Origin: Liolophura sinensis
Taxonomy: Eukaryota; Mollusca; Polyplacophora; Chitonida; Chitonidae
Length of the DNA: 64,000 nucleotides
Direction: 5' to 3'
Assembly: GCF_032854445.1 (NCBI RefSeq)
Contig: NC_088305.1
Coordinates: forward strand, 10,773,717 to 10,837,716
Position numbers and translations under genes: made by a program. Below, piece by piece: positions 49,301 to 54,782 of this stretch (position 1 is its first letter; each line of letters starts with the position of its first letter). The notes under the pieces are model-generated. The model ran no database searches and was not told the DNA's origin. It saw nothing but the letters and a program-made list of their open reading frames with translations.

Positions 49301-49752
49301 AAAACTGAGCTGAACATGAAGATGGTGCCGAAGCCTTCATTCGTTTAACATACACATTGTCACCTTGTCTTGTAGCTGAGGCATAACTGGCCATGTGCTC
49401 TTGGTTTATCCCACTAATGACCTGTTTTGTGCATACATACTGATGCACCACTCAAGACAGCTATCTTCCTCAAATTATGGATCCATGATGATTCTGTGGA
49501 TAAAGATTTGAGGTTTTTAAAAATTTTATGAATTTGTTGTTGTTGTTTTTTTTTACACAGGCTCAACAGCCCCAGTTTATGTATCCCATGCTTGGAGGAC
49601 AGCAGCCACTCAACATCACTTTATCTCAAGTGCCCTCTATGTCCATGATCACAGCCATGCATTCATACCCCATCCCTGTGCCCGCAACTACAGCCCTGTC
49701 TGCAGTCAGTAAGAGTAAGCCATCAGACATACAGCCTAAAGACAAGAGCTGA
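28240..49752 (+). CDS. MLLT10: AF10/AF17-type PHD-finger chromatin protein
   Basis: AF10 reads histone H3 and recruits the H3K79 methyltransferase DOT1L in vertebrates. Sixteen exons join in phase to 838 residues. Residues 8-54 are a PHD finger (CCVC, CDGHGC, HQAC, CRKC). Residues 65-180 are the extended PHD (CELC, HVVC, CYIC, CMQCNKNGC, HVTC, CGYC). Then come a KKDGNIKTIPAFKP segment close to fly Alhambra, a long Ser-rich linker and a Lys-rich stretch. Residues 578-595 are the octapeptide-motif region (EELLERQWEQGSQFLMEQ). A zipper follows with Leu at 604, 611, 618, 625, 632 and 639. A Pro/Gln-rich end follows. The start ATG matches conserved MKEM(V/I)GGCC and has a good context; in-frame ATGs lie at 28183 and 28222. 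Invertebrates usually have one gene for AF10 and AF17, so either vertebrate name may apply. Confidence 0.95.
28469..28548 (+). CDS. MLLT10: AF10 exon 2 (second half of PHD)
   Basis: Acceptor CTCTGTAG and donor GTAAGT. It encodes ACYGIVQVPTGPWFCRKCES, identical to human over most of its length. The next intron (28549-29700) contains an inverted-repeat element at 28929-29446. Confidence 0.96.
28929..29446. mobile_element. Element with ~95-bp terminal inverted repeats in AF10 intron 2
   Basis: TTGCGGAATGTAACTCTATA TCGACCAACACAAAGTG at the left is inverted at 29345-29446 (CACTTTGTGTTGATCGATAC AGAGAGTTACATTCC). The centre (about 29030-29345) has no open frame of note. Confidence 0.8.
29701..29755 (+). 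CDS. MLLT10: AF10 exon 3 (start of extended PHD)
   Basis: Acceptor TTTTGTAG and donor GTACTG (weak). It encodes RCELCPQREGALKRTDTG. With this donor the next residue is Val where relatives have Gly. The next intron (29756-30619) holds a poly(T) run near 30140 and no recognised element. Confidence 0.92.
30620..30729 (+). CDS. MLLT10: AF10 exon 4 (extended PHD)
   Basis: Acceptor TTGTTTCAG and donor GTAATA. It encodes WCHVVCALFIPEAWFANVQT and MEPIVLKNVPPERFNK; human has WAHVVCALYIPEVQFANV. The next intron (30730-32056) has only a short (TA)n tract near 31220 and a degraded SINE-like stretch near 31824-31990. Confidence 0.94.
32057..32157 (+). CDS. MLLT10: AF10 exon 5 (extended PHD, zinc-binding core)
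   Basis: Acceptor GTTTACAG and donor GTAACC. It encodes ICYICEEHGRNKAGAGACMQ and CNKNGCKQHFHVT with all expected Cys and His residues. The next intron (32158-32761) carries a diverged family-A SINE at 32312-32530. Confidence 0.95.
32312..32530 (+). mobile_element. Family-A SINE, old copy
   Basis: Diverged along its whole length but retains GGGAAGGTCTGCCAGCAACC and TATTCTTGAGTACAGCATGA. AF10 intron 5. Confidence 0.75.
32762..32855 (+). CDS. MLLT10: AF10 exon 6 (end of extended PHD)
   Basis: Acceptor CTTTTCAG and donor GTGAGT. It encodes CAQARGQLCEEAGHYGDNVK and YCGYCAYHYKKL, very close to fly Alhambra. The next intron (32856-33376) has a 21-base poly(T) run near 32980. Confidence 0.95.
33377..33484 (+). 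CDS. MLLT10: AF10 exon 7
   Basis: Acceptor CTTGCAG and donor GTGAGG. It encodes KKDGNIKTIPAFKPVGSDSG and a Ser-rich end with SPEKTP, like Alhambra KTIPPYKP. A MITE begins within about 10 bases of the donor. The intron to 34424 also holds a four-copy repeat (33770-34030) and short AAGGTTGATGG repeats near 34240-34325. Confidence 0.92.
33489..33735. mobile_element. MITE, family 1, abutting an AF10 donor
   Basis: Left end GAGATCACAAAGCGATGCGA GACTAAGTC and the inverse at the right (TTTTGACTTAAGTCTAAG). It starts within about 10 bases of the exon 7 donor at 33485. Confidence 0.78.
33770..34030 (+). repeat. Four-copy ~62-bp tandem repeat in AF10 intron 7
   Basis: Units share GGAAACC, AAAATTTCTTGTT and TTTGTTAGGAGCC. 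Diverged. Confidence 0.7.
34425..35098 (+). CDS. MLLT10: AF10 exon 8 (Ser-rich linker)
   Basis: Acceptor TTGTTTAG after a T-rich tract; donor GTAAGG. It is the longest exon, with 224 codons rich in Ser, Pro and Gly. The segment SPTEFLGFTESDVHS parallels human SPQDFLSFTDSDLRN, which anchors it. The next intron (35099-36051) contains only a dispersed-repeat fragment near 35948-36014. Confidence 0.93.
36052..36234 (+). CDS. MLLT10: AF10 exon 9 (Lys-rich)
   Basis: Acceptor TTGATTCAG and donor GTAGGC. In phase with its neighbours it reads RPDEKGDKKKARKEKESGHL and then GRTIKDMLSGKGEE and a KKLVKKKPPN segment. This is a basic, probably nuclear-targeting region, as in human AF10 (KEKKRKGNKQSKHG). 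Frames other than this one give the shorter apparent Arg-rich protein at 36012. The next intron (36235-36745) has a (TA)n tract at 36565-36585. Confidence 0.88.
36746..36840 (+). CDS. MLLT10: AF10 exon 10 (ends in a repeated donor)
   Basis: Acceptor TTCACAG; donor GTCAGT at 36841. It encodes NLNTSVFGGRPYFQSLTASG and PISLTNLTKTG. The frame stays open past the donor until 37070, so the boundary depends on which repeated donor is used. The first donor was chosen because it joins exon 11 in phase; those at 36925 and 37045 would also keep phase. Confidence 0.75.
36795..37815 (+). repeat. Donor-site minisatellite in AF10 exon 10/intron 10
   Basis: About 25 copies of a 39-50-bp unit of the form ACAAACCTCACCAAAACAG followed by GTCAGT. 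The first unit is the end of exon 10 and its splice donor. From about 37070 to 37400 four units form a ~155-bp higher-order repeat present twice, with a third partial copy. Some copies carry altered donors (GTCATT, GTCCGC, GTCAAT). Confidence 0.92.
38072..38174 (+). CDS. MLLT10: AF10 exon 11
   Basis: Acceptor GTTGACAG and donor GTAAGG. It encodes GETTPDDMTNGPALFSPPKP and a Ser/Thr/Asn stretch. No conserved motif is visible; support comes from sites, phase and an open frame. The intron to 39236 holds a 3 x 20-bp repeat (38644-38700) and a full SINE. Confidence 0.75.
38644..38700 (+). repeat. Three copies of a 20-bp repeat
   Basis: TAATAAGCTGAATTCGGCCA three times, the last truncated. AF10 intron 11. 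Confidence 0.9.
38932..39195 (+). mobile_element. Family-A SINE, full-length, with 15-bp target-site duplication
   Basis: A perfect ATCCATATGTTTATA flanks it (38917-38931 and 39196-39210). A-box-like TGGCTCAGTTG and B-box-like GAGTTCAAGTCC are intact. It inserted just upstream of the AF10 exon 12 acceptor. Confidence 0.95.
39237..39325 (+). CDS. MLLT10: AF10 exon 12 (octapeptide motif)
   Basis: Acceptor TTTACCAG and donor GTGAGT. It encodes SLPVTMEELLERQWEQGSQF and LMEQAQHFD; human AF10 has the same LLERQWEQGSQFLMEQ string. A SINE's right target-site repeat ends 26 bases before this exon. The next intron (39326-41053) holds a dimeric repeat and a fold-back element. Confidence 0.95.
39668..39970 (+). 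repeat. Dimer of a ~160-bp block in AF10 intron 12
   Basis: GGACAAAGCTCTGCATTATG and TTGTCTCATGGCATGCTTTG each occur twice. Confidence 0.85.
40118..40652. mobile_element. Fold-back element (~530 bp) in AF10 intron 12
   Basis: Nearly the whole element is an inverted repeat: TAGCCCCTAAAGACTCCAAC TCCTTTTCTTACACTGGC at the left and its inverse at the right, continuing inward for about 200 bases per arm. Both strands therefore encode a similar non-coding frame. No transposase visible. Confidence 0.85.
41054..41292 (+). CDS. MLLT10: AF10 exon 13 (leucine zipper)
   Basis: Acceptor TTTTTTACAG and donor GTAAGT. It encodes ASLLNCLNQLKSENSRLEGL and LNSLVARRDHLLAVNARLAA with Leu at every seventh position six times. 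A Ser/Pro-rich segment follows. The zipper pairs with the preceding octapeptide motif to form the DOT1L-binding module known in vertebrates. The next intron (41293-43048) is rich in tandem repeats. Confidence 0.95.
41545..41715 (+). repeat. Dispersed repeat, second copy
   Basis: Matches 13649-13840 over about 170 bases. Confidence 0.8.
41818..42436 (+). repeat. Seven-unit 84-92-bp tandem array in AF10 intron 13
   Basis: Each unit contains CAGAGACAAAGCTAGCATCT, TTTGCATTGGGCCTCCGTGG and GTGCCGGGCATTTAC. Units alternate between two variants (TACCCACAGGG and GTCCCCCACAGGG). It ends at a family-A SINE 3' half. Confidence 0.92.
42435..42586 (+). mobile_element. Family-A SINE, 3' half
   Basis: Follows directly on the 84-92-bp tandem array; starts GGAAGGTCTTCAAGCAACC and ends in ATCAATCAATCAATCAA. 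Confidence 0.8.
42764..43078 (+). repeat. 85-bp tandem array of the AF10 exon 14 acceptor
   Basis: Units start at 42764, 42849, 42934 and 43019 with exact 85-base spacing. Each carries a T-rich tract, TTATCTTTCAG and the first 30 coding bases of exon 14. The fourth is the real exon; the first has its acceptor AG changed to GG. Copies 2-4 are almost identical, so expansion is recent. A detached piece lies at 44092-44123. Confidence 0.95.
43049..43130 (+). CDS. MLLT10: AF10 exon 14
   Basis: Acceptor TTATCTTTCAG (last array copy) and donor GTAGGT. It encodes DCSSNKSGAGITSGHATPPS and QTVQTKK. Upstream copies of the acceptor would lead to a stop because 85 is not a multiple of three. The next intron (43131-47795) holds a SINE, duplicated blocks (44594-45020, 47445-47600) and a MITE (46909-47092). 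Confidence 0.8.
43404..43670 (-). mobile_element. Family-A SINE, full-length, with target-site duplication
   Basis: TAAGCTATTGTA (43392-43403) and TAAGTTATTGTA (43671-43682) flank the reversed element, with one mismatch. AF10 intron 14. Confidence 0.9.
43990..44072 (+). repeat. Short dimer in AF10 intron 14
   Basis: TTCAGCCAACAGAAAAGTAA and AGGGTGCTT each occur twice. Confidence 0.85.
44594..45020 (+). repeat. Diverged direct duplication in AF10 intron 14
   Basis: TCACAAATCTGATACTTGTC at 44594 and TCACAAATCTGATACGTGTC at 44825 begin two ~170-bp blocks that both end in a TTCTTC...CTAGAA stretch. Confidence 0.7.
45544..45592 (+). mobile_element. Family-A SINE remnant
   Basis: Only GGTTTTCCCCGGGCTCTGCT and CACCCTCGTATAAC remain. 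Confidence 0.5.
46909..47092. mobile_element. MITE, family 3
   Basis: GAAGGGGATACAGATTCG at the left and TTCTGTATCCCTTTAAGC inverted at the right, with CAGGCTATGCCTGAGAAAGC inside. AF10 intron 14. Confidence 0.72.
47796..47998 (+). CDS. MLLT10: AF10 exon 15
   Basis: Acceptor TTTTTGCAG and donor GTAAGG. It encodes DIPTPKKLTSLVNKVNCSLS, a Pro-rich stretch and QTFVVQQSTGLTNKTIQ. It matches the low-complexity Pro/Gln-rich C-terminal half of AF10 in composition only. The next intron (47999-49560) holds a partial SINE, a repeat element and a 73-bp dimer. Confidence 0.85.
48176..48262 (-). mobile_element. Family-A SINE, 3' fragment
   Basis: Reverse-strand tail, TTATTTATTTGATTGATGTT to CATAATGGTGGGAGGGA. 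AF10 intron 15. Confidence 0.75.
48396..48770. mobile_element. Inverted-repeat element, family 4, in AF10 intron 15
   Basis: Shares CACCTTTTTTTCCTGATGTT CACCAGAAG and both inverted ends with the copy at 19638-20045. Confidence 0.7.
49072..49214 (+). repeat. Dimer of a ~73-bp block in AF10 intron 15
   Basis: CACCAATTAGTATCTTACTT to GTAAATAACATTGT is present twice with one difference. Confidence 0.92.
49561..49752 (+). CDS. MLLT10: AF10 exon 16 (C-terminus)
   Basis: Acceptor TTTTACACAG. It encodes AQQPQFMYPMLGGQQPLNIT and ends SKPSDIQPKDKS before TGA. Both the last codons and the stop belong to the first unit of the minisatellite that fills the 3' UTR. Confidence 0.88.
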   Translation, partial: AQQPQFMYPMLGGQQPLNITLSQVPSMSMITAMHSYPIPVPATTALSAVSKSKPSDIQPKDKS

Positions 49753-51270
49753 CCCCCACTTGTGCCCCATCCCTGTGTCTGTGACTACAACCCTGTCAGT
49801 AAGACTAGGCCGTCAGACATAGTCTAAAGACAAGAGCTGACCTCCACCTGTGCCCCGTCCCTGTGTCTGTGACTACAACCCTGTCAGTAAGAGTGAGCTG
49901 TCAAACATACAGCCCAAAGACAAAAGCTGACCCACACTTGTGACAATCGCCCTGTGTCTGTGACTACAGACCTGTCTGCTGTCAGTAAGAGTCAGCTGTC
50001 AGACATACAGCCTAAAGACGAGCTAACCCACAATTGTGCCCCATCCTGTGTCTGTGACTTCAGCACTATCAGAAAGAATTAACTGTCAGACATACAGCCT
50101 AAAGACAAGAGGTGACCCACACTTGTGCCCCGTCCTGTGTGTGACTACAACCCTGTCAGTAAGAGTAAGCTGTCAAACATAGTCTAAAGATAAGAGCTAA
50201 CCCACACTTGTGCCCTATCCTGTGTGTGACTACAGCCTTGTCAGTAAGAGTTGGCTATCAGACATACAGCTTAAAGACAAGAGTTAACCCACACTTGTGC
50301 CCCATCCTGTGTGTGACTCCACTCCTGTAAGAGTTTGCTATCAGACATACAGCTTAAAGACAAGAGCTAACCCACACTTGTGCCCCATCTTGTGTGTGAC
50401 TCCACTCCTGTAAGAGTTAGCTATCAGACATACAGCTTAAAGACAAGAGCTAACCCACACTTGTGCCCCATCCTGTGTGTAACTTCAGTCCTGTCAGTAA
50501 GAGTTAGCTATCAGACATACAGCTTAAGGACAAGAGTTAACCCACACTTGTGCCCCATCCTGTGTGCGACTCCATTCCTGTAAGAGTTAGCTATGACATA
50601 CAGCTTAAAGACAAGAGCTAACCCACACTTGTGCCCCATCCTGTGTGTAACTTCAGTCCTGTCAGTAAGAGTTAGCTATCAGACATACAGCTTAAAGACA
50701 AGAGTTAACCCACACTTGTGCCCCATCCTGTGTGTGACTCCACTCCTGTAAGAGTTAGCTATCAGACATACAGCTTAAAGACAAGAGCTAACCCACACTT
50801 GTGCCCCATCCTGTGTGTAACTTCACTCCTGTAAGAGTTAGCTATCAGACATACAGCTTAAAGACGAGTTAACCCACACTTGTGCCCCATCCTGTGTGCG
50901 ACTCCACTCCTGTAAGAGTAAGCTATCAGACATACAGCTTAAAGACAAGAGCTGACCCACACTTGTGCCCCATCCTGTGTGCGACTCCACTCCTGTAAGA
51001 GTTAGCTATCAGACATACAGCTTAAAGACAAGAGCTGACCCACACTTGTGCCCCATCCTGTGTGCGACTCCACTCCTGTAAGAGTTAGCTATCAGACATA
51101 CAGCTTAAAGACAAGAGCTGACCCACACTTGTGCCCCATCCTGTGTTCGACTCCACTCCTGTAAGAGTTAGCTATCAGATATACAGCTTAAAGACAAGAG
51201 CTGACCCACACCTGTGCCGCATTTTGTGTCTGTGACTACAGTTGTGTCAGCCTGTACCAACAACCCTCTC
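49669..51270 (+). repeat. Minisatellite spanning the AF10 stop codon and 3' UTR
   Basis: About 18 copies of an 81-95-bp unit that includes CAGACATACAGC, AAAGACAAGAG and CACACTTGTGCCCCATC. The first copy is coding (exon 16 end). Early copies are diverged and carry CTGTGACTACA; later copies (50330-51170) are nearly uniform with CTCCACTCCTGTAAGAG, showing local homogenisation. Confidence 0.95.
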
Positions 51271-51534
51271 TGCTGTTAGGAAGAGTTAGTTATTAACTGA
51301 ATGTTATTAACTTTTTTCAGCTGTCTGTCTGATGAGCCTTACTTCATGTTTGAGTGTTTTTTCACTTAAAGTCAAGCCGCATATAAGGTCCACCGTTTAT
51401 TCCTGAAATGCCCAATATGGTTTTTTTATTTTATTTTTTTCATTGGTTGTACTTGCATCATCATCAAGGGTACAACAAGCAACTGCAAAGAGACTCATCT
51501 CTCAGTATTATTCAGCTGTTGATACCTTCTTTTG

Positions 51535-51640
51535 CTTGATTCAGGGTGTTTCTTGCTTGATTCAGGATGTTTCTTGCTTGATTCAGGGTGTTTTGGTGCT
51601 TGATTCAGGGGTTTTTTTTTGCTTGATTCAAGGTGTTTTT
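51535..51640 (+). repeat. Five copies of an ~18-25-bp repeat
   Basis: GCTTGATTCAGGGTGTTT and variants, downstream of the AF10 stop codon. Confidence 0.88.
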
Positions 51641-51722
51641 TGCTGTAATGTTTGGAATGGGTCAGATACATGTAATACATTCCACTGCAGAGAGACTTTT
51701 CCGCCTCTGTTATGTTAAATGA

Positions 51723-51728
51723 AATAAA
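51723..51728 (+). terminator. Possible poly(A) signal of AF10
   Basis: First AATAAA after the 3' UTR minisatellite, about 2 kb after the stop codon. Further AT-rich candidates follow (for example near 52239), so the true end is uncertain. Confidence 0.35.
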
Positions 51729-52883
51729 ATTATAGATATGGGTTCGACTTTTTTCTGCAAGTCTTGGCCGATATTTATCAGATGTCTGAAAACTCAGGTC
51801 CAAAATTCAAACGCATTTTCAGTTAAAATGTCTTACTGTAGGAATTTAAAATTTGTACACTGATTGTTTACTGCAGAACAATGTACTTACCACAATTTGA
51901 GTTCTTTTCTGTTCTGATTAAAACCTTTTTGAACACTTAAAATTTATGACTTAAGTATTAAGTTGCTTAATAAATATGAGCCCTGGTGTTGAAAAATGGC
52001 AACTTTTTCTGCTATAGAATTTTGGTCTTTAAGACACATGACGTGAAATACACAAAACAGAATTAACATGTGGTAGAGACTGTGTTCTAGAGTTGCTTAG
52101 TATGTAGATTTTTGCTGAATCTGTGAAACCGATTTTTAAATTATTTAAGTTCGATTACACCTGATGGTTCTGATTTTGTTGTGCGCATTGACAGACCCGA
52201 TTGTATTGTTTGGGTCTGTTACTATTTTCTTTTTCAATTAAAATGTGTGTTTTTGTTTTATAATAATTATTTTATTGTCGTGTGTTCAATGAAGCATAAT
52301 TGGTGAGATATTTATATACTAGGCTCTGAAAGATGTGTTTGTTTCTTTGTTTTATTACATGTGGTTCTATATTTGTGAAATGACTACTTGCCATGTCGGA
52401 CAACCTTGTAGTGGAATGTGAGGTTTTATTGTTTACTGGTGGAACTAAAAATTCTAATTATATTTTCTACAAAAATATTAAGTTTACATTTTTTTCTGAA
52501 TTTTGAGTTATAATGTAAAGCAGTTCTCTAGTGCTTCTTTGCAGGAATATTCTAGTTTTTCAACCTTGTCACATGTTTGCAAAGTGTTTATTCAAGCATA
52601 TTCTGAAGGCGGTCTTCTGTGTAGACTGATTAAATTATACTCTTTTATGAAGTGAAATGGTTGAGGGATAAGGGTAGCGACAACATGGCAAAAGTATTGC
52701 CAACTTTACATGAAGCCATAGCCACTTGTTTGAAAAGCAGTGCTCATTCATGTAAGGTTGAAGGGCAGTATTTCTTGAAGAGTGTTAAAAACACAAATGA
52801 AACAATTTGTGCTCAGTTTGAAAACCATTCTCATGATGGCTGGCTTGGTTGACTGTAATATGTGCATTGGGGGTGTTTCAGCC

Positions 52884-53445
52884 GTTATAAGGGGGGAGTT
52901 TCGAGTTCACACTTTTTTATTGCTGAACAGAAGGTAAATAAAATGCCCTACTGCACCATGTGACCTTTTCTGAAATGTTAGGCAATTACTGGTTTTATTA
53001 CATTTACTAGAAAAGGGGCACCTGATAAAAGTTTCACACAAAGTCTTCTAGAGTAGATGAATGATGGAAAAAATTGAGACGTTGAATTGAAAGTTTGCAC
53101 CTTTTTATTGCTGAAGGTAAAAAAAAAATGCCGTACTGTACTATGTAACATTTTAGGAATGTTAGGAAACTGTTTTTTATTAAGATTACTGTAACAAGGA
53201 CGGCTGAAAAAGTTTCACAAAGTTATTTGGAGTTGATGAATTGAGGTGTTGAACTTTTGTGAACTTAATGAGATGTTAATGAAGGAAAGTGAATTCATCT
53301 GTCCATCTATATTCGGGACATAATTAGATTGGTGTTTGTTAACTTGATTTCGGCGAAAGTTGCGTAACATTTTTGACTATTCACATGATACCGAAGGACT
53401 ATTTTTACCTTCAGCCATGAAAGCTCGAACTCGAAACTCACCTTA
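52884..53445. mobile_element. Inverted-repeat element, family 5, with internal duplication
   Basis: GGGGGGAGTTTCGAGTTCAC at the left and the inverse of GCTCGAACTCGAAACTCACC at the right. A second TTTTTATTGCTGAAGGTAAA block inside suggests a nested or duplicated copy. Confidence 0.65.
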
Positions 53446-53606
53446 GCTTATAGCAATGTGTATTTGGACAGTATTGGATGATGGCAGTGCTAAAATTGGC
53501 AGTCTTAGTTTAGGGTATGAATGTTCATTTGAGTTCATTGCTGGCAATGCTCATTTGAGCCTCAAGACTCAAGCCTTATGGGTGGTATATAGCTTTTTTT
53601 TTGACT

Positions 53607-53784
53607 TACAGGGATACAAAATCCACACAGATTGGCTGACACTGGACATAATGTTTTCTATGTTAAACCCAGCAACCTTGAATAAACCTGCACTGCTTAA
53701 AATTCAGTGTAGGCCAGGCATAGCCTGGACTTTCCTGTATCTCACTCCAGTCTGTCAGAATCGATTCTGTATTCCTTTAAGTAA
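53607..53784. mobile_element. MITE, family 3
   Basis: CAGGGATACAAAATCCACAC AGATTGGCTGA at the left and ATTCTGTATTCCTTTAAG at the right, with CCAGGCATAGCCTGGAC inside. Confidence 0.7.
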
Positions 53785-54228
53785 GGCGTTGAAGTATAGT
53801 GCTGTTGATTATGTGTTTTTTGTTTTTTTTTTCTGGCTTAGAGCTTCACTAAATGAGCGCCGTAGAAAGCCTTATTGTTTTGACTCTAGTGAAAATTATT
53901 TTTATGTTGTCAACCGTTGATCTTTATTTTCAATTGCTGACAACTAATACTCTCAGGGCTGTATCCAGAATATGTAAAGTATAATTTTTTTCTCTCTGAT
54001 TTTCTTTTTTTAAGTTCACACTGAGAAATTTATGTTTGAATGGATTTGTAAATGAGGTAATCAGTTTCAGGATGTGGGATAATCGAGACTTTGTACCATT
54101 TTACCTAGTTTCATTCCTTCTATTTTACGACTACTTCTAAGAAAAGCCTTTGTGAATAATGACATCATTTGTCCAACTGACCTGTGCTTGATTTACACAG
54201 CTGTTTTTTCACTCCTACATATACACAA

Positions 54229-54782
54229 AAAACTTAATTAAGCATCCCCCCCTCACCTCCTCCGGACTGGTTTTCACTGTGGTGACTTTGTACACATGCA
54301 ATTAAGGTTCATCTGTATCAAAAGAGTGTGAGATGTGATTGGTTGTGAACCATGTGACTCTGGCTTATGAAAAACAACAAGTAATTGATATCCATGTGTT
54401 TTAATGATAACACACATGCATTGCTATCATCACTGGTTTTGATGTGAAACAACTGGTTTATAAGTATTGTTCTGGAGTGAGCAGTGTTGAAGCAGTAGTT
54501 GACATTTCTCAGTAAAAGTGTCATTTGGTGTCTCCTGACGTCAATATCGGGTGTTTCCGCTGTGAACCTGGACGGCAGCCTGAACCCCTCTCCTCATGCC
54601 ACCTCCTGGTAGTCTGAAGGGGACGTTGCTGCCATTCCACGTGCAGACCATGAACAGGTGGATCCCTGTGCTTGCGCACGACGACCGTGTGGCCCATTTG
54701 GAAGCTACCTTTACACCGGGAATCGCATGTGTACAAAATCACCACAGTGCTAGCCAGGAGGGTGCTTAATTAAGTTCTCGAT
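54229..54782. mobile_element. Non-autonomous DNA transposon with ~60-bp inverted ends
   Basis: AACTTAATTAAGCATCCCCC and TTTGTACACATGCAATT at the left match the inverse of the right end (ACATGTGTACAAAATCACCA, GGGTGCTTAATTAAGTT). The GC-richer interior right half could be a transposase or host-gene remnant. Confidence 0.72.

Noticed and set aside
50380..50583. Frame in the AF10 3' UTR
   Set aside because: Translation of the 3' UTR minisatellite.
52652..53920. Frames downstream of AF10
   Set aside because: They cross MITE copies (52884-53445, 53607-53784) and have no conserved motif.
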